Assembly: GCF_000237925.1 (NCBI RefSeq)
Contig: NC_031502.1
Span: forward strand, 12,856,675 to 12,920,674
Direction of reading: 5' to 3'
DNA length: 64,000 nucleotides
Source: Schistosoma mansoni
Lineage: Eukaryota > Platyhelminthes > Trematoda > Strigeidida > Schistosomatidae
This document shows positions 51,918 to 62,164 of the stretch, piece after piece. Within the stretch, counting starts at the first letter, position 1. The number at the start of each line of letters is the position of its first letter. The notes beneath the pieces were generated by a model, which saw nothing but the letters and a program-made list of their open reading frames with translations, did not search any database and had not been told where the DNA came from. Made by a program: the position numbers and the translations under genes.

Positions 51918-52396
51918 CGTCTGAATATTATGGTTCATGGAATTATCATCTAGAGTTTTTCCACTACTTGAAGTTTTCTTAATTTTCGAAGTACAGGTCT
52001 TCTTGATCGAGATTTTTAGTGGAGCTACACTCATTGCATTATAAGTGATGCTGCCACCCTTAGGCTTCTTACTTTTCTGCTTATCAGCTGTTCTGAGCCT
52101 ATTAATGGCCGGCCCTCTAGAGACCAATAGTGCATTTGTAGGGAGACCTAAAGATCACATTACATTAAAAGCTTCAAACCTTCAAGTTCACGCGAGATGT
52201 TTTGTGAAACCTTACCAGATAAAATATCTGGCTTCTTTTCCAGGAGGGCTCGAAGTAGCAAAGGAGAAGTAGGACAGTCTATAGTGTGCTCAAGAGACTT
52301 GTCCTTGAATTGTCTAAAGTTTCTAAGTATTAATGATGAAGAATCTTACACATCATTGTTAAAACCGCTTATGGCTTTAATCAGTGCTCAAACAAG
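51918..52396 (-). pseudogene. Truncated inverted copy of the 60082 gene
   Basis: Copies of exon 3 (51918-52147), exon 2 (52216-52322) and part of exon 1 (from 52350, resuming at 56989-57088 beyond the insertion). The duplicate ends inside exon 1, so it lacks the start codon region. The exon 3 copy has Met where the parent has Val (YNAMSV against YNAVSV). It lacks a start and is interrupted by a retroelement, so it is presumed non-functional. Confidence 0.6.
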
Positions 52397-52401
52397 GGCC
52401 T

Positions 52402-52782
52402 TGTAGAGTGAGATCGATAGGCGAACACACCAATGATAAGTGAAACGCTCACCACCGCACTAAATTCTTTGACCTTGTATGACTGTCTTTGTTTTGTCCA
52501 TCAATCACAATTTTATGTTCATTCTAAAACAATATTCTCCCTTTTGACTCATTTTTCCTATTCTCCAGTTACTGTTCAGTATGTCATTTATATTTCTCCC
52601 TTTCCCTATGTAATAGACTACTGTTTATTTGCATACTAATGTTGTTAATTTACGTTTTAGAAACAGATAAAGTTTATTAAGCCGAATAGCTTACTTGTTC
52701 TGACTTTGGCGAATCCAAGACTCTGTATTCGACAGTCCAGAGAATAGCTTAAAGTTACCCCTGTAGGAAATTGCTTCCTACA
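52402..52782 (+). repeat. 5' LTR of the BEL/Pao element
   Basis: TGTA...TACA termini, 381 bp, preceded by GGCCT. Confidence 0.92.
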
Positions 52783-55700
52783 AAGTTTCGAACAGTAAAC
52801 TTCGATATACTTATTGAAATGGCATCTAATAAATACTACCATCCCGATGAGATTCCAGAGTTATCGCCCCGTCGTCTGGAAGTTTATGATGAGGACCAAC
52901 TTGAAAAGGACAAACCCGAAACTAATAACATGATAGGGTTAGAGTTAGCTAGATTACGTATAACTCTGTTAGAAAAGGAAATTGAGCTAGAAAAGTTACG
53001 TCGCCAGGGAAGTGACGGTTTCGGTCGATCAGTAAACAACAGCGAGGATGTAATACTAAAAAATCTGTATTTACCAAAAAGGAAAATCTGAAGATTCGAT
53101 GGTACACCGATAAATTACTGGAATTTTATTAGAAATTTCGAGGAGTGCATCGGAAGTGAGAATATTAGATTTAGAGATAAACTAAATTACTTGATTCAAT
53201 ATTGTGACGGCGAAGCGAAAGACGCCATTCTTCATTGTGCTATACTAGAACCAGAGATAGGCTATCATCAAGCCCTAAAGCTTTTAGAAGAAAAATTTGG
53301 TGAAACGCACGTAATAGCACGCACGTTCATCAAAAACTTGTTAAATTTTCCCGATATGAAAAGGAACCAACCAGATTGTTTAAGAATATTGTCCCGGGAA
53401 ATGCAAGCATGCTGTTTGACTCTCGAACAAATGAATTACGTTTCTCACCTGAACTCTACCAGAACTATTGAAGCTATGGTTCTGAAATTACCGACGCATG
53501 TTCAACAAAAGTGGCTAAAGACAGCTTAAAAGGTTACCAGAGGAGGTCGTGTGCCTCTGTTCGCCGACCTTACTGCCTTTGTAAAGGAACAAGCCGATGT
53601 GGCGTATAATCTGTATGGATTACTCGTCAATCGCGGTAGTAATAGTGACAATAGGGATGTTGGGGTTTTAAAAAGTAGAATTAGTGCAGATTACAATGCA
53701 GCAGGGATATCTTATGCGAGTATTAATGATGACAATGTCCCTTTACTTAGTTCATCCTGTTTGGAGTGCTCAGGTAATCATTCTTTAGATCAGTGTCAGA
53801 AGTTTCAAGACAAGAATGTTAGAGAAGGGAAATAATTCGTTCTTAGACACAAGTTGTGTAATGTTTGTCTGAAGGCTAACTTTGTAGCAAAAAACTGTCG
53901 ATCGCCGAGGTCATGTGTTGTTGAAGGATGTGGCTGGAGACATCATACCCTGTTACACGAGAAGCAGGAAGAACAGAGAGATAGCAATAGTGATGTTTAC
54001 ATTAATACTCAGTTCCGTACGGAGGGGATTGTTAAGCGTATGCAGAGACCAGTAGCATTTGCAGTGGTGCCTGTATGGATAAAAAATGGTGAGAAGATTA
54101 TTCAGACTTGCGCCTTTCTAGATGGTGGGTCAGATACGTCCCTCATTGTTGATGATCTGGCTAAGGAGTTAAGCCTTGAGGGTAAACCAAAAACAGTGTC
54201 TTCAATAACTTTTAGTAATGAATCGTCATTGATATCCAAGGAGGTTGATGTAGAGTTGCACTCGATAGATTTTTCGTCATCTGTTAAGGTGCAGAAAGTG
54301 TTGACAGTCAAAAAACTACCGTCGGTTCACAGGACTGTGCCGACGGCAAATCAAATGGCAACCTGGTCCCATTTAAAAGACATAAGTTTTCCGAGAGTAG
54401 AAGACGAGAATGTCAAACTATTGATTGGGTGTCGTGTACCGAATGTACACGAGATGAAAGAGATAAGAACCGGAAACACGAATGAACCATATGCCGTGAG
54501 GACTCTATTTGGTTGGACGTTGTTCGGTCCCTACGGGGAACTTCATGGAAACAAACGTATACTTAATTACCTCTCAGATAAAGAGGAATTAGAGGATAAG
54601 TTTGAACAATTGTACTCAACTGAATTCAAAGATCCATTTGGTTGTACTACGCCGATGTCTGTAGAAGACCGTATAGCACTCAGTGCTATATCAAATTCAG
54701 TGCAAAGGTTAAATGGGCACTATGAAATAGCTCTGCCTTGGAGGCACGAACACAAGTTACCTAATAATAAGAAATTAGCAGAACGTAGACTTAGCTGTTT
54801 GAAAGGTCGACTCATTCGTGATACGAAGTTGCTCCAAGACTATGCGAGCGCTATGACTCAGTATATAGAACGAGATTATGCCGAAAAGGTAAACGATAAC
54901 CACGTTGATGGACTAATTCGGTATCTTCCTCATCACCCTGTCTTTCATCCTAAGTAGCCCCACAAGTTAAGAATAGTTTTTGATTGTGCAGCTCAGTATG
55001 CTGGAATGTCTTTAAACAAGAATCTTTATTCTGGACCTGATATAGTCAATAGCCTAGTAGACGTATATACCAGGTTTCGGCAACGACCGATATGTCTTAC
55101 GGTGGACATTGAAGCCATGTTCCATCAAGTAGTAGTTCCGGCGCATGATCGAGATGCTCTTAGGTATTTGTGGTGGCCAGGTGGGGACTTAGAAATGGAG
55201 TCAGAAATCTATAGAATGAAAGTCTATCTGTTCGGAGCAACCTCATCGCCATGTCGCGTCACGTTCGCCTTGCAGAAAACGAATTCTGACAATCAAGATG
55301 AATTTCACAGGGTTGTTATGCACTCAGCTAATGGACAGTTTTATGTTGACGACTTGTTGATAAGTATGGATGCTATAGAAGAAGCTAAACTGACGTATTC
55401 ACATTTCAAAGGACTCATAAGTTTGGGAGGATATAATTTAACTAAATGGACTAGCAATAATATTGAAGTGTTGGAGTTCAACCCAGAGAAGACCGTACTG
55501 AAGGAAACATTACCGTCTGCGAGTCTAGTGGAACGAGTAAGCGAACTCTGGGAATAGAGTGGAACATCCGGACAGAAGAATCATGTTTCAAAGTTCGTGA
55601 GTATCATAGAAACAAACCAGAAGAAATATTTTGTCATACGTAGCATCTATTCGTGATCCAGTAGGGCTTATAGCCTCAATAATACTACCAGCCAAAATGA

Positions 55701-56607
55701 CCTTACATGATACCTGTCGGCAGAAATTAGACTGGGACGCAGAGTTACACATAGATTGTCAAGCGAAGTGGTGTAGACAAATAAAAGAGTCGAACTACTT
55801 AAGAATACCAAGATGTTCGAAATCAGGGTTTGAACCATCATCTCAGATTCATTGTTTTACCGGTGCTTCTGAGCTTGCGTATGATGTTGTTACGTATATT
55901 CGTTATGAAAGTGTTTTTCGTCAGATTCATTGCCCCTTTCTGGTAGCTAATTTTAGAGTTGCTCCTCTAAAACTAGTCATTATACCCAGAATGGAATTAA
56001 CAGTATGTGTTCTCTGTACTAAAGTCGGAAAGTATGCAAAGGAACAGTTAAATATTCCCATTTTATCGGCCATCTATTGGACTATTCCAAGGGCGCTTTT
56101 ATTTCAAAGTGTGCCGATCGATGAAGCTTTAAGGATATTAAACAACAGACCACTAGTTAAAATGACGGATGATCCTGGCACCCTAGAGGCTCTTATATCG
56201 TTGTTGACTTACAAAGGATTATCATCCGACGATGTTTCTGTGGATAAGACTTTATTATACAATAAAAGATGGAAAGAAGCTCGGAGGTTAACCACCGCAT
56301 TTTAGTATAGGTGGATAAGAGAATATCTAACGACTCTCCAAACAAGAGATAAATGGTTGAACATATGCAAGAATTTACAACCAGGCGACCAAGTTCTCGT
56401 TAGTAGCTTTGAAACGAGCAGAAGTATATGGCCTAAAGCCATTGTCGAACAGGTAAGCTATGGCCCAGATGGACGAGTTCGTACAACAAGGTTGAGAATG
56501 GCAAACGAAGAAATCTTTCGGAATGTGCGGAGCCTGTGTCTACTGGAAGAAGCCGGTTATCTGACGGCGACATACGACGACGGACGTGGTTCGCGTTTCG
56601 GGGGGAG

Positions 56608-56988
56608 TGTAAAGTGAGATCGATAAGCGAACACACCAATGATAAGTGAAACGCTCACCACCGCACTAAATTCTTTGACCTTGTATGACTGTCTTTGTTT
56701 TGTCCATCAATCACAATTTTATGTTCATTCTAAAACAATATTCTCCCTTTTGACTCATTTTTCCTATTCTCCAGTTACTGTTCAGTATGTCATTTATATT
56801 TCTCCCTTTCCCTATGTAATAGACTACTGTTTATTTGCATACTAATGTTGTTAATTTACGTTTTAGAAACAGATAAAGTTTATTAAGCCGAATAGCTTAC
56901 TTGTTCTGACTTTGGCGAATCCAAGACTCTGTATTCGACAGTCCAGAGAATAGCTTAAAGTTACCCCTGTAGGAAATTGCTTCTTACA
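56608..56988 (+). repeat. 3' LTR of the BEL/Pao element
   Basis: TGTA...TACA termini, 381 bp, followed by GGCCT. The GGGGGGAG run just before it (56600-56607) may be the end of the polypurine tract. Confidence 0.92.
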
Positions 56989-57088
56989 GGCCTCATTCTG
57001 ACAATGGACACATCTGTAGGCCTCTTAAGCGAATTTTTGATCATTTAGTAGAGTATGACATTTTATGGGGACATTAGTCGATTTAGGA

Positions 57089-57900
57089 TTATGAAGCCAA
57101 TCAATTAAATGTTACTTGATAACTTATCGTTTCAGATTGTTGTTAAGACATATATAATTGACCCTATCAAATGTTTTTGAGATGTCAACGTTAAATACGT
57201 CACCCTCTCCATTGCGATCAACAGTGCTTGTCTATCTGCCCAACGCGATCAGCAGGTTGGTTGAACGTGAGTGAACCTTTCTGAAACTGTGCTGTTGGAG
57301 TGAAAAGAAGTTTATGGATAGTAAGTGGTGACGTAGACCGTCGCACATCATGGACTTTATAATTTTTAGGGGATTGAGAGAATTGCTTGTGGATTACAAC
57401 TTGAAATTCCGTTGCGTTGACCTCCTTTGAATATTTGTGTAATGTGAGTAAACTTCCAATTTTCCAGTAATGCCTCTCGAATAAACCAATGTGAGACCAT
57501 CGCGCTAAGCGGTATTGTCACGACGGAAGCCGCTTCCCTCAGTAGAGCGGAATGGACCATATCCGGGCCAGGAGAAGTGTCTTTTACAGTTGCTGCAGTT
57601 TGCGGTACACCAAGTCAGAGTTCAGGTTCCTATGGAGTTGCAGGTGCAGCTTTCATCAATAGAATTAGTATGGGTCGGTTGAAATGTATGAAAGTACTCT
57701 TCTGCCAGAAGATCGTTGGTGTCATTCTCATTGTTGGTTGGGCCGTTACGATCTATAAGTTGAGGAACTCCGGTTTTGGCTTGTCAAAGAGAAGCTGCAT
57801 GACAGAATAAGCTTTTCGGAGTGGAGACAAATCTATCGATAAACTTTATCTGGCATTGAAGCTTTCCTCCTCTTATTGCCTTTATGTATATTTCCAGTTC
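57089..57900 (-). mobile_element. CR1-like LINE fragment (first copy)
   Basis: Minus strand. Pre-RT linker, then RT motifs GPDMVHSALLREAASVV, ENWKFTHITQIFKGGQRN, a SFRK-like block near 57280 and a VDISK-like palm start near 57190. Frame breaks are frequent, and the copy stops before the catalytic box at the boundary with the inverted duplication (57088). A 5' and 3' fragment only. Confidence 0.7.
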
Positions 57901-58059
57901 GTTTATATTACTCCCAGTTGTGCATTTTGTGGCTTGGCAAACGAAAAGTGAGATTTTCTATGACTGTAGATTGCTTGTAGATTTCGAGGACCGTTTGCGG
58001 AAGAAACTGCTTTGTAGAACATAATGTCGTGTACAGTAAGAAATTCGGGATTCACATGG

Positions 58060-58395
58060 ATGTGAAAATGCCACATGTATTCGGAGTTTGACAACGCCCT
58101 AACCAGTGACATATTGATAATCGAAGTATACAACCCAGTCAAATCAGAAGTCAAAAATGAAGGAGTTCGGAGATATGATTAGAAGGACATCGGCGCGTCG
58201 AAAGAATGTTTGGTCTAGGCTGGCTAGTGGTCGAATGGGATGCAAAGCACGGCTTACACACTCTTGGTCTGATGTGGATGCGTGATCAAACACCTTGAAG
58301 TAGGTGAGTTCGGTGAAACTAGTGAGGTCAGTATTAAATGTCGAAGGCTCACAGTCTTCAGTCTTCATTAATAAGGATAGTAGGTTGGTCAACCT
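58060..58395 (-). repeat. Gypsy LTR-like fragment
   Basis: Matches on the minus strand the LTR of relic C (34012-34125 plus 38018-38227) and that of relic A (about 5390-5715). Shared landmarks are ACTGGGTTG-ATACTTC, GTCAAA-TCC-ATAC-TGTGGCAT and AACTCACCTA. No internal region adjoins it, so it is a solo or partial LTR. Confidence 0.6.
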
Positions 58396-58439
58396 GTTTT
58401 AATCCAGACAGATCGCCTTCAAATGAATCCAGCTTCTGT

Positions 58440-59700
58440 TTCACAGTGTTCACTGATGGGGGCTGATACCACTTATTAGGATAAGGAGTTCCAGTCATTG
58501 ACCACTCGTTGCAAAAAACGGGACCCCACCTTTAGTTTATTAGATCGCCGTTTGTGAACCTTCTTGCTATGACCTCGGAGATTATCAGTGCTGGAGGGAG
58601 CAAAAAGACGAGACATATTAACATTCAAATCACAATTGAAAATACGAAATGCTGGTATAAGGTCACCTGGCATCCTACGATAAGACAAGGTGAAAATGTT
58701 TAGGCGTTTTAAACGCTCATCGTAAGGGAGTTTAGAAAGACCCTTCACTAATTTCGTCTCCACACGCTAGACACGCTCAAGTGAGTTAGTATCCTTTATC
58801 AGTGTGGCCTTACATAGGTGGGATATAAAGCTCGAAACATCTCGTCAAAGCATTTGAATGCTCGACGAAGTGACCATAACTCATGATAACCTTTGGAATA
58901 AGCTGCGTTGCAGTGCGTAGTTGTTTTCAAGTCGTGATTTATTATTACTCCTAAGTCTTTATGTTCTTGAACTCGTGGAAGAGATGTACCATCAATGGTA
59001 TAATGGTAGCTATTACCGTATCCGATGTGTAACTTAACCCGAATTATCTTTTCAAGTAACTTAACGACCATATGGTTAGGCTGACAAGCCGGTAGCTAGA
59101 TACGACCCGTCTCTGACCATCCTTAAATATAGGACTGACTATAGAGTCTTTCCAGTCTCTAGGGAATTGAGCGAGTGAAAGTGACATTCTGAAGAGCGTC
59201 GCGAGCGGGCTTGAAATAATGTCCGCAAGCGATGACAGCAAGCGTAGATGTAACCCATCGGGGCCCGTTATCTTGCAAGGTTTGAGGTTAGTTATCAATG
59301 GAAGAAGTTACCTCAGTCACGCGTACAGATCCTATGGCTGGTATCGGTGTAATTGGGACAAGTAGCTGTAACACTACACGTAGAGTAGACTTCACTGAAA
59401 TAGTTTGAATACTTCTCAGCTTTTGCTAGATCTGGTTAGCTAGTAAATCTGAATTTTCGTGAAACGGTAACGCGGAAATACCATCACTATGCTTTGTCCG
59501 CCGTTTAACGTATGAAAACGATCGCCTCGGACAAGCACGGCTATCATATGCCAACAGTCGTTCGTAAGTGGTAAGGGATTTAGCTATGGTCTTTTTACAT
59601 ATATTCCGGATATTTTTATATTCGCACTTAAATGATGCCCGTCCTGTTGACAGAACAGTTTGGGATTTATTTTCCCCCACAGATGCCTCTTACTAGTTAT
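58440..59700 (-). mobile_element. CR1-like LINE, RT core deleted (second copy)
   Basis: Minus strand. Endonuclease-RT linker (SFSYVKRRTKHSDGISALPF), RT start (KITGPDGLHLRLLSSLADI, DWKDSIVSPIFKDGQRR), then at about 59045 the frame passes from VVKLLEKI directly to LHIGYGNSYHYTIDG. The fingers and palm, including the YADD region, are therefore missing. The C-terminal part follows (DLGVIINHDLKTTTHC; LPYDERLKRLNIFTL; RRMPGDLIPAFRIF; NDWNSLS). Defective, with an internal deletion. Confidence 0.82.
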
Positions 59701-60081
59701 GACCAACCACTTCTTGTCATTCGTCGTTGCTTGAATCAGCTCATTTGACTACCCTGGAGTCCTCTAATTTGAATAATAACTTCTGATACACATATATTCA
59801 CACAATAAATTCGTTTCACGAAACTTTTCGAGTGTATTTCTGGTTTTCTGGGATTATTATGTTATTTTCTGACGATATCAGTAAGCTGTAAACACTGGAC
59901 ACAAAAGTGTTTTGTGTGAAATATTCTTCTGTTTTGTTCATAAACATTTGAACAATTCGATTTCTAGTGGCGCACGGGATGACCTTCAGGCTGTCAACTT
60001 TTGTTATGGTTTTAGAAATTAGACTGACAGGAGTGTACACAATGAATGCAAAACAGTTATCATAGCACAGGGTAAAACGTT
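59701..60081. other. Upstream region of the 60082 gene
   Basis: A/T-rich with no coding signal. It should contain the promoter and 5'UTR of the three-exon gene. No element is recognised. Confidence 0.4.
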
Positions 60082-60743
60082 ATGCCGGGAGATATTGGAC
60101 GTATACCCATAATAACTCTTAGCGGATGCAAGTATTTGACCAACATAATCAATGACCTCCCTCTTCCTAAATCGACTAATGTCCCCATAAAATGTCATAC
60201 TCTACTAAATGATCAAAAATTCGCTCAAGAGGCCTACAGATGTATCAATTGTCAGAATGAGGCCCTTGTTGGAGCACTGATTAAAGCCATAAGCAGTGTT
60301 AACAATGATGTGTAAGATTCTTTATCATTAATACTTAGAAACTTTAGACAATTCAAGGACAAGTCTCTTGAGCACACTATAGACTGTCCTACTTCTCCTT
60401 TGCTACTTCGAGCCCTCCTGGAAAAGAAGCCAGATATTTTATCTGGTAAGGTTTCACAAAACATCTCGCGTGAACTTGAAGGTTTGAAGCTTTTAATGTA
60501 ATGTGATCTTTAGGTCTCCCTACAAATGCACTATTGGTCTCTAGAGGGCCGGCCATTAATAGGCTCAGAACAGCTGATAAGCAGAAAAGTAAGAAGCCTA
60601 AGGGTGGCAGCATCACTTATAATGCAGTGAGTGTAGCTCCACTAAAAATCTCGATCAAGAAGACCTGTACTTCGAAAATTAAGAAAACTTCAAGTAGTGG
60701 AAAAACTCTAGATGATAATTCCATGAACCATAATATTCAGACG
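60082..60743 (+). CDS. Unrecognised host gene, first three exons
   Basis: Exons are 60082-60311, 60339-60445 and 60514-60743, with GT-AG introns of 27 and 68 bp (donors GTAAGA, GTAAGG) and matching phases 2 and 1. A third strong donor (GTAAGT, phase 0) ends exon 3, so the gene continues, but no further exon was found. The 189 residues begin MPGDIGRIPIITLSGCKYL. They include RCINCQNEALVGALIKAIS and PTSPLLLRALLEKKPDI, then a Lys/Ser-rich stretch (TADKQKSKKPKGGSITYN; KKTCTSKIKKTSSSGK) that looks nuclear and disordered. I recognise no family. The start is the first ATG of exon 1. The parental status of this copy is inferred because the inverted duplicate lacks the first 83 bases of exon 1. A longer intron 1 (36 bp) is possible with the acceptor at 60347. 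Confidence 0.55.
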
Positions 60744-60954
60744 GTAAGTCATATCTTTGCTTTTTCTTGTCATCGTTGTATGGTTCGGTCATTACAAATG
60801 CGGTCTTTGTAAAAACAGCAAAATTTTGCTCGCTGTAAGACATCAAGTCATCCACGTTACTTTTTGCAGCGGGTTTGCTGCGTTTGCGATCAGTTTGTGT
60901 ATTTTTATGAGTTGTAGTGTTATCTATAATTCTAATAACTTCCTCTCTAGTCAC
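60679..60954 (-). CDS. ORF antisense to exon 3 and the following intron
   Basis: 91 codons, hydrophilic (EEVIRIIDNTTTHKNTQTD; RKRSKPAAKSNVDDL), preceded by an acceptor-like CTAG. Composition is protein-like, and the frame is open in both duplicate arms. It overlaps plus-strand exon 3 by 65 bp and has no family match, so it may be chance. The equivalent in the left arm is at 51707-51982 (+). Confidence 0.25.
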   Translation of the reverse strand: MTREEVIRIIDNTTTHKNTQTDRKRSKPAAKSNVDDLMSYSEQNFAVFTKTAFVMTEPYNDDKKKQRYDLPSEYYGSWNYHLEFFHYLKFS

Positions 60955-61318
60955 CAGTAGATACTTCCGCCATTCCTGACACTATGAAGCTCTAGAATAA
61001 ATGACTAGGAATTTATTGCTTCAATAATTGATTCTGTTCTTAGACATTCAGATAATATCACCTCTCTTCAGAATCATGAGTCTGCACTCAAGCAGCCAAC
61101 CATCTTAAGTAGTCATTAAATTCATGTGATCATTGAAAACACTATAGTTTTTTTGATTAATAGAATACCGGGGAGTATATAATGTGAGTACTCACTTGAT
61201 CCTCATGATATTACACAGGTTCATGTCATGTATCTCGATATATGGTCATACTATCATCTATTTATAGAAAATACAAGTTCTATGGGATAGTATGCCCGAC
61301 GGTTGCTCATAGTTTGAC

Positions 61319-61655
61319 GTGGTGGTCGGGCTTGCCTATCGTGGTGAACCAATCGAGCTATACTGGCTGGAACAATCGTTCTTCAAGGTCCTGTCGTGCC
61401 AGACAGGTAGGTTGAAGAGTGGTAAGACTAAAAGCAGCGAACCCAAGGTCCAAGGGCGAAGCCGTACAGCTGACTGTACAGAAGCGTGACGGCAGTAAGG
61501 TGTTTCCTTCAGACAATCATCATAGCAGCGATGCTGTCTTCCCACAAGGAACTGTAGAGTTAAAAATGCTCGACCCTAAAAATGCACAGCTCGCCCTATC
61601 CGACAGATATCCGTCTCCGGCGCTAAAGTCTCATCAAGAACAGAACTAACACGAA
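61319..61655 (+). mobile_element. LINE A 5' leader fragment
   Basis: Matches 15066-15300 of the other LINE A copy: GGTGGTCGGGCTTGCCTATC, then the Ser/Lys-rich leader ORF (61419-61649, VRLKAANPRSKGEAVQLTV). It is part of the inverted duplication; the inverted copy is at 51006-51345. Confidence 0.75.
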
Positions 61656-62164
61656 AATTACCCACAGAAAGGTTGTGTTTCATAGGCTTCAAACAGTTGT
61701 CCCTTGGGCACAGCGATCACGCTCTCAGGTCACTAAGACCAACTATCCAATTTCCTTTTCAGATGCGTCTCAAAGAACCTTTACACGTTGTGGGCTACCG
61801 GGAAGCGGTAACTGCCCTCATATCTCTCCCAGCGCTCAAGATCACTGTATTCATGAACAATCTCCCTCTTCAATTCCTATTTGTTGTAACTTGTTGCCGA
61901 GTGAATGCTCTGTTATTATATAACGTGATAAGATCGCCATACAGAGAGCAGCGAATTATCGATCAGACCAGTGACACACGGAGAGCTGTACGAGCAGTCT
62001 AGAGTACTTGTCGATCCTGCTTTCTGCCTAGCCCAGCCAGTTAAGCTCAGAACAGCTTCTGCGGCATGAATCCTTATATTTCAAACATACTGAGTTTATA
62101 TACCAATGAAACAAACCATATATTACCATAAAATGGAAAATAACATTTGTACAAGATTCAGCTA
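61656..62164. other. Unassigned segment between LINE A pieces
   Basis: Contains overlapping short frames with no clear domain and, at 61960-62140, sequence partly like 20180-20385. It replaces the first part of the LINE A endonuclease, so it may be an insertion (perhaps LTR-derived) or the result of a rearrangement. Confidence 0.35.

Larger units (their letters stand above)
52402..56988 (+). mobile_element. BEL/Pao LTR retrotransposon, young, with both LTRs
   Basis: 4587 bp between 5-bp target duplications GGCCT (52397-52401 and 56989-56993). The two 381-bp LTRs differ at only three positions. Internal parts in BEL order are gag (52800-53835), zinc knuckles (CLECSGNHSLDQC; CVVEGCGWRHHTLLH), aspartic protease (DGGSDTSLIV), RT with a YVDD box (FYVDDLLISMD, near 55350), RNase H remnants (about 55631-56000), integrase remnants (about 56090-56300) and the C-terminal BEL domain (LQPGDQVLVSSF, 56381-56560). 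Related to schistosome Sinbad-like elements. Structurally complete at its ends but broken, with about half a dozen breaks. The LTR similarity indicates a recent insertion. Confidence 0.9.
51006..57088 (-). repeat. Left arm of large inverted duplication (interrupted)
   Basis: 51006-52396 and 56989-57088 match 61655-60165 in reverse complement; landmark coordinates in the first block sum to 112,661, so it has no net indel. The arm carries copies of the LINE A 5' piece and of exons 1 (part), 2 and 3 of the gene at 60082. It is interrupted by the BEL/Pao insertion at 52402-56988, absent from the other arm. Confidence 0.88.
60165..61655 (+). repeat. Right arm of large inverted duplication (uninterrupted)
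   Basis: Reverse complement of 57088-56989 plus 52396-51006, and it holds the empty site of the BEL/Pao insertion (GGCCT once, at 60264-60268 region on the minus strand). The arm boundary at 60165 lies inside exon 1 of the gene. Confidence 0.88.

Noticed and set aside
60499-60514. Apparent 16-bp intron (GTAATG...TTTAG) in the 60082 gene
   Set aside because: Too short for splicing. The GTAAGG donor at 60446 gives a normal 68-bp intron with matching phase.
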